Shown here piece after piece: positions 10,379 to 19,837 of a stretch of DNA of 64,000 nt (position 1 is the first letter of the stretch; every line of letters starts with the position of its first letter). The notes under the pieces are model-generated. The model ran no database searches. It had not been told where the DNA came from and saw nothing but the letters and a program-made list of their open reading frames with translations. Origin of the DNA: Candidatus Pantoea bituminis (GTDB lineage: Bacteria > Pseudomonadota > Gammaproteobacteria > Enterobacterales > Enterobacteriaceae); assembly GCF_018842675.1 (NCBI RefSeq), contig NZ_JAGTWO010000004.1, positions 3,038,001 through 3,102,000 on the forward strand, written 5' to 3'. A program made the translations under genes and the position numbers.

Positions 10379-11149
10379 TTAGCTGCGTAAACCGCGGCCA
10401 CGCTGAATCAGGCTATACACCAAGATATAAAACACCACAATAAAGCCGATCAGCACCGACAACGTGAAAATGATCGGCACATCGTTGATACCCAGAAAAC
10501 CAAAGCGGAACCCGCTGATCATATAAACCACCGGGTTCAGTTTCGACACCATTTGCCAGAACGGTGGCAGCAGCGTCAGCGAATAGAACACGCCGCCAAG
10601 GTAGGTTAACGGTGTCAGCACAAAGGTTGGAATCAAGCTGATGTCATCAAAAGTTCGCGCAAACACGGCATTCAGCAGACCCGCCAGTGAGAACAAAATT
10701 GCTGTCAGTAACAAGGTTACTGCCACCATCGTCCATGAATGCACGTGGAACGGCACAAAAAACAGAGAGATTGCTGTAACCAAAATACCGACGCACACGC
10801 CGCGCGCGACACCACCACCAACATATCCAGCGATGATAATGTGTGTGGGAACGGGCGCGACTAACAGCTCTTCAATGTTGCGTTGGAACTTCGCGCTGAA
10901 GAAGGATGACGCCACGTTAGCGTAAGCATTGGTGATCACCGACATCATGATTAAGCCCGGCACAATAAACTGCATGTAGCTAAAACCATGCATATCGCCA
11001 ATGCGTGAACCGATCAGATTACCGAAGATAATGAAATAGAGCGTCATGGTAATTACCGGCGGCACCAGCGTCTGAATCCAGATGCGGGCAAAGCGGTTAA
11101 TTTCCTTGCTCCAGATGCTCTTTAACGCCACCCAGTACAAATGTGTCAT
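10379..11149 (-). CDS. yadH: ABC-2 type exporter permease YadH
   Basis: YadH is the membrane subunit of an ABC-2 family exporter whose ATPase is the adjacent YadG. The 256-residue protein has about six hydrophobic segments and matches the length of E. coli YadH. Its ATG overlaps the yadG stop by four bases, which indicates translational coupling. The substrate is not established in E. coli; this family includes polysaccharide, lipid and drug exporters. The pair lies convergent to panD and divergent from can, as expected from synteny. Confidence 0.93.
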   Translation of the reverse strand: MTHLYWVALKSIWSKEINRFARIWIQTLVPPVITMTLYFIIFGNLIGSRIGDMHGFSYMQFIVPGLIMMSVITNAYANVASSFFSAKFQRNIEELLVAPVPTHIIIAGYVGGGVARGVCVGILVTAISLFFVPFHVHSWTMVAVTLLLTAILFSLAGLLNAVFARTFDDISLIPTFVLTPLTYLGGVFYSLTLLPPFWQMVSKLNPVVYMISGFRFGFLGINDVPIIFTLSVLIGFIVVFYILVYSLIQRGRGLRS

Positions 11150-12071
11150 GCTTTTGCTCCTGTTTTTCCCTGCACCAGGCCGACGAACAACTCTTCCAGT
11201 CGGTTGGCTTTGTTACGCATACTCAATACCTGAACGCCCTGCGCACTAAGCTGGCTGAATACGCTGTTTAATCCCTGTTCACGCATCACTTCCACTTCCA
11301 GCGTTGAGGTATCAACCAAGCGATACTGAAAACCTTCCAGTGCTGGCAGCGGGCTGCGCGGGGCTAAATCAAGAATGAAGGTTTCCGATTTCAGCTTGGA
11401 GAGCAAACCTTTCATGGAGGTGTTTTCCACCAATTCACCGCTCTGGATAATGCCAATATTGCGGCACAGCATTTCGGCCTCTTCCAGATAGTGCGTGGTA
11501 AGGATAATGGTGGTGCCTTTCGCATTGAGATCTTTCAGAAACACCCACATTGAACGGCGCAGCTCAATATCTACGCCGGCGGTGGGTTCATCAAGAATCA
11601 GCAGCTTGGGTTCATGCATTAAGGCGCGAGCAATCATCAGGCGACGCTTCATACCCCGGAAAGCATACGCGCACGCTCGTTGCGTTTTTCCCACAGATCG
11701 AGCTGCTTCAGGTATTTTTCAGCGCGCGTATTGGCTTCTCGACGTTCAACGCCGTAATAACCCGCCTGATTCACGACAATCTGCATGACGGTTTCAAACG
11801 GGTTAAAGTTGAACTCCTGCGGCACCAATCCGAGCTGCCGTTTGGCATTTACCACATCTTTTTCCAGGTCGTAACCAAATACCCGCACGCTGCCTTCGGT
11901 CTTATTCACCAGCGAGCTAATAATACCGATAGTGGTGGATTTACCGGCGCCGTTTGGTCCCAGCAGCGCATAAAAGTCGCCCGCCTCAACGTTAAGATCG
12001 ATCCCTTTCAGCGCCTGCATGCCGCCGGGATAGGTTTTAGTTAACCGGGAAAGTTCCAGTGCATAAGTCAT
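11146..12071 (-). CDS. yadG: ABC exporter ATP-binding subunit YadG (one frameshift in this sequence)
   Basis: YadG is the ATPase partner of YadH. Walker A (GPNGAGKST) is at residues 38-46, the Q-loop follows in Pro-Gln-Glu-Phe, and Walker B (Leu-Ile-Leu-Asp-Glu-Pro) is in the second half. The frame breaks at four Cs on the plus strand (11654-11657). One more base gives the ABC signature Leu-Ser-Gly-Gly-Met and a 308-residue protein, the same length as E. coli YadG. The break falls inside the most conserved motif in a short G/C run, so it is probably a sequencing deletion. can starts 107 bases away on the other strand. Confidence 0.93.
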
Positions 12072-12178
12072 TACGAATCCATACCCTGTTGTAGTGGCAT
12101 TTTTATGCCGTTTGAAATTATTAAGCCTTCGCCTATAGTACGCCCACGCACAACGCGCAGTAACAGGTCGCTCACGCC

Positions 12179-12841
12179 ATGACAGACATCGATACCCTGA
12201 TCAGTAATAACCGCGAATGGTCCAAATTACTGGTCGAAGAAGATCCCGGCTTTTTTGAGCGGCTTGCCCAGGCACAAAAACCCCGCTTTTTGTGGATTGG
12301 CTGTTCAGACAGCCGCGTTCCCGCCGAGCGCCTCACCGGACTTGAACCGGGCGAACTTTTTGTTCATCGCAACGTGGCCAATCTGGTAGTTCACACCGAT
12401 CTCAACTGCCTTTCCGTGGTGCAATACGCCATCGAAGTGCTGGAAGTTGAACACGTCATTGTTTGCGGCCATTATGGCTGCGGTGGTGTACAGGCGGCGA
12501 TGGATAACCCGGAGCTGGGTTTGATCAACAACTGGCTGCTGCACATTCGCGATCTCTGGTACAAGCATAGCGTGTTGTTGGGGGAACTCCCGCCGGATAA
12601 GCGCCTCGATAAACTGTGCGAAATCAACGTGGTTGAGCAAGTTTATAACCTTGGACACTCTACCATCCTGCAATCCGCCTGGAAACGCGGGCAGAATGTT
12701 TCGCTGCACGGCTGGGTATACGGTATTCAGGACGGCTGCTTGCGTAACCTTGATGTCACCGCCAACAGCCGCGAAATCCTTGAGCAACGTTATCGCCACG
12801 GCATTGCCAATTTATTGGTCAATTCCGAAAGCCCGCAGTAA
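12179..12841 (+). CDS. can: Beta-class carbonic anhydrase 2
   Basis: Can interconverts CO2 and bicarbonate and supplies bicarbonate for carboxylation reactions; in E. coli it is needed for growth in air. The zinc ligands Cys42, Asp44, His98 and Cys101 are all present, with the Asp44-Arg46 dyad that gates the type II beta-CA active site. The 220-residue length equals that of E. coli Can. It is divergent from yadG, and an ERIC-like repeat begins ten bases after its stop codon, before the convergent hpt gene. Confidence 0.97.
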   Translation: MTDIDTLISNNREWSKLLVEEDPGFFERLAQAQKPRFLWIGCSDSRVPAERLTGLEPGELFVHRNVANLVVHTDLNCLSVVQYAIEVLEVEHVIVCGHYGCGGVQAAMDNPELGLINNWLLHIRDLWYKHSVLLGELPPDKRLDKLCEINVVEQVYNLGHSTILQSAWKRGQNVSLHGWVYGIQDGCLRNLDVTANSREILEQRYRHGIANLLVNSESPQ

Positions 12842-12850
12842 TCCGTCTGG

Positions 12851-12977
12851 ATATACCCTAAATCATTCTCGTTGCAGCCACACGGCAAGCGTATTTATCC
12901 CGATGAGCTGACTCAGGTCAGTGATTCGGATAAACACAGGTAGCCAGCGCATCTGCAGCGTGAAGAATGATGGGTAT
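12851..12977. repeat. ERIC-type palindromic element (IRU)
   Basis: The 127-base segment has the size and layout of an enterobacterial repetitive intergenic consensus element. Its ends are inverted repeats (ATACCC at 12853-12858 and GGGTAT at 12972-12977). The middle has a dyad around a GAGCTGACTCAGGTCAGTGA core, and the right arm keeps the GCCAGCGCATCTGCAGC-type segment. It lies between the convergent can and hpt genes, the usual kind of site for ERICs, which are non-coding, mobilised in trans and can fold into long RNA hairpins that alter mRNA stability. Assignment is from remembered consensus structure, not from an alignment. Confidence 0.8.
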
Positions 12978-13034
12978 CGCGGCGACAAGCCTACACTAAG
13001 CAGGCTGTCGTAGCCTTGGAAGAATGTGCGGTGC

Positions 13035-13571
13035 TTATGCTTCGAGCGGAACGACTTTACCGATATAAGGCAGATTACGGTAGCGCTGCGCATAGTCGAT
13101 ACCGAAGCCCACCACGAATTCATCGGGAATAGTAAAACCGACATATTCTACTTTTACTTCAACTTCACGACGTTCCGGTTTATCCAGCAGAGTACAAATT
13201 GCCAGCGATTTCGGTTGGCGCAATGCCAGGATTTCACGCACTTTGCTCAGTGTATTACCGGAGTCGATGATGTCTTCCACGATCAGCACATCTTTACCAC
13301 GAATATCTTCATCCAAATCTTTCAGGATCTTCACATCACGCGTGGTAGACATGCCGCTGCCGTAGCTTGATGCCGTCATAAAATCGACTTCATGCGAAAC
13401 ATCGATGGCACGGCACAGATCGGCCATAAACATAAAGGAGCCGCGTAGCAGCCCGACAAGTACCATGTCACTGCCGCTGTCGCGGTAATGCTCGGTAATC
13501 TCTTTGCCCAGTTCGGCGATGCGCTCGGCGATTGCCTGCTCAGGGATCATCACTTCAACAGTGTGTTTCAT
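13035..13571 (-). CDS. hpt: Hypoxanthine phosphoribosyltransferase
   Basis: Hpt salvages hypoxanthine (and guanine less well) to the nucleotide using PRPP. The 178-residue product has the PRPP-binding signature [11 protein letters not shown] at about residues 97-107, and the hood region ends with Asp-Tyr-Ala-Gln-Arg-Tyr-Arg-Asn, as in E. coli. Length and sequence match the family. It is convergent to can and divergent from the PLP-enzyme gene at 13736. Confidence 0.96.
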   Translation of the reverse strand: MKHTVEVMIPEQAIAERIAELGKEITEHYRDSGSDMVLVGLLRGSFMFMADLCRAIDVSHEVDFMTASSYGSGMSTTRDVKILKDLDEDIRGKDVLIVEDIIDSGNTLSKVREILALRQPKSLAICTLLDKPERREVEVKVEYVGFTIPDEFVVGFGIDYAQRYRNLPYIGKVVPLEA

Positions 13572-13735
13572 TGCGTTCAGCCCGGTTACGTCAGAAAGCC
13601 ACGAAGTCTATCATAGTCGATACCGCCGCTGACGCCGTACGGCAAAGGCAAACGTTACCGTGGCGAAAAAGGATGCAGTAGCGTTAACTGTATGAATCGT
13701 ACGCTGCTCGTTAACCCAGGTTAGCCGGAGATTTC

Positions 13736-15019
13736 ATGACCTCTTCATCCAGTAAAAAGACCCACATAGGCGATCGTCCCCTTCATCCTGAAACGCAAAT
13801 GCTGAATTACGGCTTTGATCCACGCCTCTCAGAAGGCGCGGTTAAACCGCCGGTTTTCCTCACCTCCACCTTTGTTTTTAACAGTGCTGAAGAAGGACGT
13901 GATTTTTTTGATTACGTCTCAGGACGCAAAGAACCGCCAGAAGGGAAAACTGGCGGGTTAGTCTATTCGCGCTTCAACCATCCCAACAGCGAAATTGTTG
14001 AGGATCGGCTAGCGATTTACGAACACGCTGAAAGCTGTGCCCTGTTTGCATCGGGCATGGCGGCAATTTCAACCACGCTGCTGGCCTTCTCCCGTCCTGG
14101 CGAAGTCATTCTGCATTCGCAACCGCTCTATGGCGGCACCGAAACGCTGTTGAGTAAGACGCTGCATAATCTGGATATTCAGGCGGTGGGTTTCAGCGAT
14201 GGCAATGATGAAAGCAAAGTGCGTGACGCTGCACAGCGCGCAATGGCGCAAGGTCGGGTGGCGATGATCCTGATTGAAACGCCCGCCAACCCGACCAACA
14301 GTTTGGTAAATATCGCCTTGATTGCGCGCATCGCCGACGAGATTGATCAGCAGCAAGGATCACGTCCGATCGTGGCTTGTGACAACACCCTGCTTGGCCC
14401 GCTGTTTCAGCAACCGCTGACGCTGGGCGCGGACGTGTCGCTCTATTCACTGACCAAATATGTGGGTGGGCATTCTGATTTAATTGCTGGCGCGGCGATG
14501 GGCAGTAAAGCGCTGATGACAAAAATCCGTGCCTTACGCAGCGCGATTGGTATGCAGCTCGATCCCCATTCCAGCTGGATGATTGGTCGCTCGCTGGAAA
14601 CACTGTCGCTGCGCATGGAAAAAGCCTGGCATAACGCCGAAGCGGTGGCTGCATTTTTACGCGACCATGCGAAAGTGGAAAAGCTGCATTGGCTGCCCTA
14701 TCTGGATGCAGAGAGCGCAGAAGGAAAAACCTACCGTGAGCAATGTCACGGCGCCGGCTCAACCTTTTCATTTGATATCGTTGGCGGCCAGCCAGCTGCG
14801 TTTCGTTTTCTTAATGCGCTAGCGCTGTTCAAACAGGCCGTCAGCCTTGGCGGTACCGAATCGCTGGCCAGCCATCCTGGCAGCACCACCCATTCGGGCG
14901 TGCCGGAAGCGGTGCGTCAGCGGATTGGCATTACTGACGCTACCGTGCGTTTGTCGATTGGCATCGAGAATGCGGATGACCTGATAGAAGACATTAAGCT
15001 GGCGCTTGATATCGCCTGA
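13736..15019 (+). CDS. Cys/Met-metabolism PLP-dependent enzyme (cystathionine gamma-synthase/lyase family)
   Basis: The 427-residue protein belongs to the trans-sulfuration PLP family (fold type I), which includes cystathionine gamma-synthase, cystathionine beta- and gamma-lyase, methionine gamma-lyase and O-acetylhomoserine sulfhydrylase. Lys241 in Ser-Leu-Thr-Lys-Tyr is the Schiff-base lysine and Asp216 (Cys-Asp-Asn-Thr) should bind the pyridine nitrogen. The Tyr-Ser-Arg segment near residues 77-79 supplies phosphate-binding residues to the neighbouring subunit. A long N-terminal arm with Gly-Arg-Lys-Glu-Pro-Pro-Glu separates it from MetB and MetC, and it is longer than either. The exact reaction cannot be read from sequence. 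It sits where E. coli carries gcd, with its stop only two bases from the convergent cueO stop. Confidence 0.88.
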   Translation: MTSSSSKKTHIGDRPLHPETQMLNYGFDPRLSEGAVKPPVFLTSTFVFNSAEEGRDFFDYVSGRKEPPEGKTGGLVYSRFNHPNSEIVEDRLAIYEHAESCALFASGMAAISTTLLAFSRPGEVILHSQPLYGGTETLLSKTLHNLDIQAVGFSDGNDESKVRDAAQRAMAQGRVAMILIETPANPTNSLVNIALIARIADEIDQQQGSRPIVACDNTLLGPLFQQPLTLGADVSLYSLTKYVGGHSDLIAGAAMGSKALMTKIRALRSAIGMQLDPHSSWMIGRSLETLSLRMEKAWHNAEAVAAFLRDHAKVEKLHWLPYLDAESAEGKTYREQCHGAGSTFSFDIVGGQPAAFRFLNALALFKQAVSLGGTESLASHPGSTTHSGVPEAVRQRIGITDATVRLSIGIENADDLIEDIKLALDIA

Positions 15020-15021
15020 AT

Positions 15022-16611
15022 TTAGGTCACGGTGAAGCCCAGCATCATGCCGGTATCTTCATGCTCCAGCAGATGACAGTGCGCCATATAAGCCTGTTCG
15101 GCGGCGGCAACGTAGTTGAAGCGCACCAGCACTTCGCTGCGCCAGCCGTCAACATTCACGATATCTTTCCAGCCCTGACGATGCGGGGCTGGCGGTTTGC
15201 CATTCTCCGATAAAATGCGGAACTGCGTACCGTGAATATGGAAGGGATGCAGCATGCTGTCGCCTTCCCCGGAGATCGTCCACTTCTCTACCGCGCCCAG
15301 CTCGACATTGAACATCGGCTTAGCCATATTAAACGCCTGACCATTGATTTTATTGCCGTTGTGGAAGTCATAGGCCGCTGCGGTTTTTTGCTGGTTTGGT
15401 GCGCCGTGATCCATTGAATGTTCGCCGTGCGCCATGCTGCTATCACCGCCGCCCATTTTCATCTCATGGTGGCCCTTGCCCATCGCTTTCTCGCCATAGC
15501 GCTGCATTAATGCCTGCATACCTTGCTGGTCAAGCTGCGGATCCATCATCAGTTGCAGCCAGCGCGTATTGAGCCCTTCGGTTTTTGGTATAACAGGCAA
15601 CGTGGCTAACGTGTCGGGTAACGTGGCGCTGGCCATCACGCGCAGCGGTAAAATCTGCACCAGCGGCAAGGGCTGGTCGAACGGTGCCAACGTCATACCC
15701 ATTTGCTCAACAGGCAATGTCACGATGTCAAAGGCGTTGCCGTCAGAAGTGTCAATCATCACCTCAAAACGTTCACCCGGTAACAAAGGCAGCGACGCAA
15801 TTTTGACAGGTTCAGCCAGCAAACCGCCGTCACTGCCGATCACATACAGTGGACGTTTATCGCTGGCAGCGATGTGCAGCGAACGGGCGTTACACCCGTT
15901 GAGCAGGCGCAAACGCAGCCAGCCACGTGGCACAGCATGTTGCGGATACTGCACGCCGTTGGTCAGCATCATGTCGCCAAACCAGCCCACCGCGGCACGC
16001 ATGATATCCAGTTGATAATCGATACGATCGCCCTGCTTTGTGAGCAGTTTGTCCTGAAAAATCAGCGGTACATCATCTGCGCCCCACTGCGTGGGCAGAC
16101 GTAATTTGCCGGATTCATTATCTTCTAACAGCACCAATCCAGCCAAACCCTGTGCCACTTGATGACCGGTTTTGCCATGTAAATGTGGATGATACCAACA
16201 GGTTGCCGCCGGTTGATCGGGCGTAAATGTCACTTGCCGCGTCGTGCCGGGCGCAATGCTGGCGTGCGGTCCGCCGTCAACCGCGCCGGGGATTTCCAAA
16301 CCATGCCAGTGCAGCGTCGTCGCTTCGTTGAGCCGGTTGTGAATATTTACCGTGACTGCCTTGCCACTTTGTAACACCAACGCCGGCCCGAGCAGATTGC
16401 CATTATAACCCCAGGTTGGAACGTCTTTGCCCTTCCACTGCGTGCTGCCTTGCCTGGCGGTGAGGTTGTATTGGCCTCTGCTATCCGGTTCCAGTAAAGA
16501 AGGAATTTGCAGCAGCGGGCGTTCAGCCGCCATTAGCGAGCGGCTCCAGAGCGGCAGCGCACCCGCCGCGCTCAGTGCAGCGGTGAGTTTGAGGAAATGG
16601 CGACGTTGCAT
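15022..16611 (-). CDS. cueO: Multicopper oxidase CueO (periplasmic cuprous oxidase)
   Basis: CueO oxidises Cu(I) to the less toxic Cu(II) in the periplasm and can oxidise enterobactin and phenols. The 529-residue precursor starts with a Tat signal (Arg-Arg-His-Phe-Leu-Lys), so it is exported folded. Three cupredoxin domains are present with the copper motifs His-Trp-His-Gly, Trp-Tyr-His-Pro-His-Leu-His, His-Pro-Phe-His-Ile-His and the C-terminal His-Cys-His-Leu-Leu-Glu-His. A Met/His-rich insertion (about residues 385-420) corresponds to the extra substrate-copper region of E. coli CueO. The ATG at 16611 is chosen over the one at 16620 by spacing from AGGA. A CueR-type promoter lies upstream. 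Confidence 0.96.
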   Translation of the reverse strand: MQRRHFLKLTAALSAAGALPLWSRSLMAAERPLLQIPSLLEPDSRGQYNLTARQGSTQWKGKDVPTWGYNGNLLGPALVLQSGKAVTVNIHNRLNEATTLHWHGLEIPGAVDGGPHASIAPGTTRQVTFTPDQPAATCWYHPHLHGKTGHQVAQGLAGLVLLEDNESGKLRLPTQWGADDVPLIFQDKLLTKQGDRIDYQLDIMRAAVGWFGDMMLTNGVQYPQHAVPRGWLRLRLLNGCNARSLHIAASDKRPLYVIGSDGGLLAEPVKIASLPLLPGERFEVMIDTSDGNAFDIVTLPVEQMGMTLAPFDQPLPLVQILPLRVMASATLPDTLATLPVIPKTEGLNTRWLQLMMDPQLDQQGMQALMQRYGEKAMGKGHHEMKMGGGDSSMAHGEHSMDHGAPNQQKTAAAYDFHNGNKINGQAFNMAKPMFNVELGAVEKWTISGEGDSMLHPFHIHGTQFRILSENGKPPAPHRQGWKDIVNVDGWRSEVLVRFNYVAAAEQAYMAHCHLLEHEDTGMMLGFTVT

Positions 16612-16646
16612 GGTAATCATCCTTGTGACAAGAGAGGGCATAGCCT

Positions 16647-16669
16647 AAACCCTGACCTAATGGGAAGGT
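16647..16669 (-). promoter_or_regulatory. CueR-type operator/promoter of cueO
   Basis: On the minus strand an ACCTTCCC half-site is followed by seven bases and an imperfect partner (CAGGGTTT). TTGACC lies at the -35 position, and a 19-base spacer separates it from a TAGGCT -10. The long spacer and the GACCTTCCC half-site are the hallmarks of CueR-activated promoters (copA, cueO). It lies about 36 bases upstream of the cueO ATG, so copper-induced expression is expected. Confidence 0.72.
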
Positions 16670-16790
16670 CAAGCATTCCCACCAGAATCGCCCGAAAAAA
16701 TGCGGTCCTCTGCGGTAGCGGGCAAATTAATCGAAAACCTGTTAACAACTGTGCTAACGTCAATAAGATTATCCCTTGAAGAGAATGACT

Positions 16791-17138
16791 ATGAAGAAGA
16801 GCATCAAGATCCTGCTGTTGTCAGGACTCCTTGGCTTCTCCTCCACCAGCTTTGCCTTGAGCGAATCCGAAGCCGAAGATCTGGCCGATCTCACGGCGGT
16901 GTTCGTTTATTTGAAAAACGACTGCGGCTATCAAGATTTACCCGATGCGCAGATTCGTAAAGCATTGGTATTTTTTGCGCAACAAAATCGCTGGGATTTA
17001 AGCAATTACAGCAACTACAACATGAAGGCGCTTGGCGAAGATAGCTATCGTGATTTAAGCGGTATTGCGATCGCCAATGACAAAAAGTGTAAGTCCCTGG
17101 CGCGTGATTCTTTAAGCCTGCTTGCCTACGTTAAATAA
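16791..17138 (+). CDS. yacC: Periplasmic protein YacC (PulS/OutS-like)
   Basis: YacC is a small exported protein of unknown role, related to the pilotin-like PulS/OutS group. The product has a signal peptide (Lys-Lys, a hydrophobic core, and a probable cleavage near Ser-Phe-Ala-Leu) and a mature region nearly identical to E. coli YacC, including two cysteines expected to form a disulfide. The ATG at 16791 gives 115 residues, the E. coli length; upstream in-frame starts (TTG 16776, ATG 16785) are too close to the purine-rich ribosome site. It lies upstream of speE as in E. coli. Confidence 0.93.
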   Translation: MKKSIKILLLSGLLGFSSTSFALSESEAEDLADLTAVFVYLKNDCGYQDLPDAQIRKALVFFAQQNRWDLSNYSNYNMKALGEDSYRDLSGIAIANDKKCKSLARDSLSLLAYVK

Positions 17139-17169
17139 CCCGCAGAACCCGCTCTCCTGCTGAACATTT

Positions 17170-17187
17170 GACCGTGCAACCACGGTC
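17170..17187. terminator. Possible hairpin terminator between yacC and speE
   Basis: A perfect seven-base stem (GACCGTG with CACGGTC) closes a four-base loop 31 bases after yacC. No clear T-tract follows, so it may be an intrinsic terminator, an attenuating stem or an operator for the speED promoter. Function is inferred only from the symmetry. Confidence 0.4.
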
Positions 17188-17246
17188 AGAGTTAGCTATG
17201 ATGTGCCGCCCATTTTCATGGCGATGTCATTAGAGGAGAGCCTACC

Positions 17247-18128
17247 ATGCCCCAAAAAATGGCCCAAAAAGAAACGTGGTATGAAACGCTTCATGCTGGT
17301 TTTGGACAGTATTTTACCGTCGATAAACAACTCTATCGGGAAAAGACAGCGCATCAGGATTTAATCATCTTCGAAAATGCGGAGATGGGCCGCGTGATGG
17401 CGTTGGATGGTGTGGTACAAACCACTGAACGTGATGAGTTTATCTATCATGAAATGATGACGCACGTGCCAATTCTGGCGCACGGTGCAGCCAAAAGCGT
17501 ACTGATTATTGGCGGTGGCGATGGCGCGATGTTACGTGAAGTCTCACGCCATCCGCAGATTGAAAAAATCACCATGGTGGAAATTGATGCGGGCGTCGTC
17601 ACTTTTTGCCGTCAATATTTGCCCAATCACAGCGCCGGTGCCTATGACGATCCGCGCTTCACGCTGGTGATTGATGATGGCGTCAACTTCGTTAATCAAA
17701 CCCATGAAAAATTTGATGTGATTATCTCTGACTGTACCGATCCTATCGGCCCAGGCGAGAGTTTGTTCACCTCAGAATTCTATGCTGGCTGCAAGAATGC
17801 CCTTAATGAAAATGGCATCTTCGTGGCGCAAAATGGCGTGTGTTTCTTGCAACAGGACGAAGCCATCAACAGCCATCGCAAACTTAGCCACTACTTTGCC
17901 GATGTCAGTTTCTACCAAGCCGCGATTCCGACCTATTACGGCGGCATCATGACGTTTGCCTGGGCGAGCGACAATCCTGCGTTGCGCCAGCTCGACGCTG
18001 CAACCTTGCAGACGCGTTTCGAGACCGCTGGCCTGAACTGCCGTTACTACAACGCGGCAATCCATACCGGCAGCTTTGCCCTGCCGCAATATCTGTTGAA
18101 TGCTTTGTCACAGACCGAGCATTTATAA
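17247..18128 (+). CDS. speE: Spermidine synthase (polyamine aminopropyltransferase)
   Basis: SpeE transfers the aminopropyl group of decarboxylated S-adenosylmethionine to putrescine. The 293-residue product has the Rossmann motif Ile-Gly-Gly-Gly-Asp-Gly-Ala, the downstream Val-Glu-Ile-Asp segment that binds the cofactor, and the catalytic Asp-Cys-Thr-Asp-Pro-Ile-Gly-Pro stretch. It is slightly longer at the N-terminus than the 288-residue E. coli enzyme. AGGAGAG precedes the ATG. speD starts eight bases after its stop, which supports a speE-speD operon in which SpeD supplies the co-substrate. Confidence 0.97.
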   Translation: MPQKMAQKETWYETLHAGFGQYFTVDKQLYREKTAHQDLIIFENAEMGRVMALDGVVQTTERDEFIYHEMMTHVPILAHGAAKSVLIIGGGDGAMLREVSRHPQIEKITMVEIDAGVVTFCRQYLPNHSAGAYDDPRFTLVIDDGVNFVNQTHEKFDVIISDCTDPIGPGESLFTSEFYAGCKNALNENGIFVAQNGVCFLQQDEAINSHRKLSHYFADVSFYQAAIPTYYGGIMTFAWASDNPALRQLDAATLQTRFETAGLNCRYYNAAIHTGSFALPQYLLNALSQTEHL

Positions 18129-18136
18129 GGGGGTGA

Positions 18137-18952
18137 ATGAAATTGCAAAAGCTAAAACTACATGGCTTCAACAACCTGACTAAAAGCCTGAGTTTTTGTA
18201 TTTACGATATTTGCTATGCAAATACGGAAGCTGAGCGCGATGGCTATATCGCCTACATTGACGAGCAATATAACGCGACCCGTTTGACTGAAATTTTGAC
18301 GGAAACCTGTTCGATCATTGGTGCCAACGTGCTGAATATCGCACGCCAGGATTATGAGCCGCAGGGCGCGAGCGTGACCATACTGGTGAGCGAAGAGCCG
18401 ATCGATCCGAAAGATATCGATAACTCGGAGCATCCTGGCCCGCTGCCGAATTCGGTGGTTGCTCATCTCGACAAGAGCCATATCTGCGTACACACCTATC
18501 CCGAAAGCCACCCCGAAGGCGGACTTTGTACCTTCCGCGCAGACATTGAAGTCTCCACCTGTGGCGTGATTTCACCGCTGAAAGCGCTGAATTATTTGAT
18601 TCACCAGCTCGAATCGGACATCGTTACGGTTGATTATCGCGTGCGCGGCTTCACCCGTGACGTGAATGGGTTGAAGCATTTCATCGATCACGAGATCAAC
18701 TCGATTCAGAACTTCATGTCAGATGACATGAAAGCGATGTATGACATGGTGGACGTGAATGTCTATCAGGAAAACATCTTTCATACCAAGATGATGCTGA
18801 AAGATTTTGAACTGAAACATTACCTGTTTAATACCAAGCCGGAAGATCTCAGCCCACAAGAACACAAGCGCATTACTGATTTGCTGTGGAAAGAGATGCG
18901 TGAGATTTACTACGGCCGTAACATACCTTCAATGGGTTTGAAGACGCTGTAG
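18137..18952 (+). CDS. speD: S-adenosylmethionine decarboxylase proenzyme
   Basis: SpeD makes decarboxylated AdoMet for SpeE. It is a pyruvoyl enzyme formed by self-cleavage; the site Asp-Lys-Ser-His is present, so Ser114 would become the pyruvoyl group (Ser112 in E. coli). The 271-residue product has two extra N-terminal residues and a slightly longer C-terminus than the 264-residue E. coli protein, and is otherwise nearly identical. A strong GGGGGTGA ribosome site precedes the ATG. The downstream junction marks the left edge of the first accessory block. Confidence 0.97.
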   Translation: MKLQKLKLHGFNNLTKSLSFCIYDICYANTEAERDGYIAYIDEQYNATRLTEILTETCSIIGANVLNIARQDYEPQGASVTILVSEEPIDPKDIDNSEHPGPLPNSVVAHLDKSHICVHTYPESHPEGGLCTFRADIEVSTCGVISPLKALNYLIHQLESDIVTVDYRVRGFTRDVNGLKHFIDHEINSIQNFMSDDMKAMYDMVDVNVYQENIFHTKMMLKDFELKHYLFNTKPEDLSPQEHKRITDLLWKEMREIYYGRNIPSMGLKTL

Positions 18953-19020
18953 TGGCTGCCTCTGCAGGCTAAGTTAGGTGCTCGCTGAAGCTGGAGTTGG
19001 TTCTCGCAGTCCCCCACCTC

Positions 19021-19044
19021 GCTTCTCCCCATTCATGGGGAAGG
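19021..19044. repeat. GC-rich palindrome downstream of speD
   Basis: CCCCAT and ATGGGG flank a two-base centre inside a longer imperfect inverted repeat (CTTCTCCCC...GGGGAAGG), followed by a G-rich run. It lies between convergent speD and the DeoR-family gene. It resembles small dispersed palindromes found between convergent enterobacterial genes and could stabilise 3' ends. Copy number in the genome cannot be judged from this window. Confidence 0.45.
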
Positions 19045-19069
19045 CTGGGAGGGGACAAACGACCCCGAT

Positions 19070-19831
19070 CTATTTCGTCAACTGTAAGCCAATGCCGCGT
19101 TCACGTAACTCCCGCCTCACGTCCTCTTCCAGCCGGTTGTCGGTCACCACATCGGTTAAATTTTCCAGCGGCGAAGCGCAAAACAGCGACCAGGAACCGT
19201 ATTTACTGCTATCAGCCAGCAAGACACGCCGTGCGGCATTCGCTAACAGATCGTGCTTCAGTCCCGCTTTCTCTTCGGTCGGCGTGGTAATGCCGCGCTC
19301 CAGACTCCATGAGTTGCAGCTGACAAACGCGATATCGGGGTTAATGCTGCGCAACAGACGGCGCCCATGTTCACCAATACACGACTGGCTGGAATCATCA
19401 ATGCGCCCACCAATAATGGTCACTTCGATCTGTTTGAATTCGGAAAGAAACAGCGCGATATGTAAATCTGCGGTGATGACGCGCAGCGGCAGGTGCGTGA
19501 GCTGCCTCGCCAGTTCCAGCATAGTAGTGCCGGCATCCAGCACCACTGCATCACCCGACCGCACAAAGCTGGCTGCTTGTTCAGCAATCGCCTGTTTTTC
19601 GGCTAAATTACGCTGCATTTTCTCCAGCGTGGTGGGCTGGCTGGGAATAAACCGGTTTAAGGTCACACCGCCGTGGCTACGGCTGATTACGCCCTCTTTA
19701 TCCAGCTTGATCAAATCACGCCGAATGGTGGCCGGTGAGGCGGAAATCGCACTCACCAACTGCTCTACAGTCACCAGATTATGGCTTTTCAGATAATCCA
19801 TAATCTGGTCAAGACGACTTTGTCCCTTCAT
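19070..19831 (-). CDS. DeoR-family transcriptional regulator (YgbI-like)
   Basis: The 253-residue protein has an N-terminal winged helix (residues about 1-57, with Ala-Thr-Ile-Arg-Arg-Asp-Leu in the recognition helix) and a C-terminal DeoR sugar-phosphate sensor domain containing Asp-Ala-Gly-Thr-Thr-Met and Gly-Gly. Such regulators usually repress sugar-acid operons and release DNA on binding a phosphorylated intermediate. It is the last gene of a leftward set with a PdxA2-type dehydrogenase and a DUF1537 kinase, the same company kept by E. coli YgbI and relatives. It probably controls both arms of the divergon around 22065-22253. The inducer is not known. Confidence 0.88.
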   Translation of the reverse strand: MKGQSRLDQIMDYLKSHNLVTVEQLVSAISASPATIRRDLIKLDKEGVISRSHGGVTLNRFIPSQPTTLEKMQRNLAEKQAIAEQAASFVRSGDAVVLDAGTTMLELARQLTHLPLRVITADLHIALFLSEFKQIEVTIIGGRIDDSSQSCIGEHGRRLLRSINPDIAFVSCNSWSLERGITTPTEEKAGLKHDLLANAARRVLLADSSKYGSWSLFCASPLENLTDVVTDNRLEEDVRRELRERGIGLQLTK

Positions 19832-19837
19832 ATTTCC

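Noticed and set aside
18953..19069. Short coding frame downstream of speD
   Set aside because: Open frames here run through the GC-rich palindrome and into antisense of the DeoR gene, with no start signal or family resemblance.
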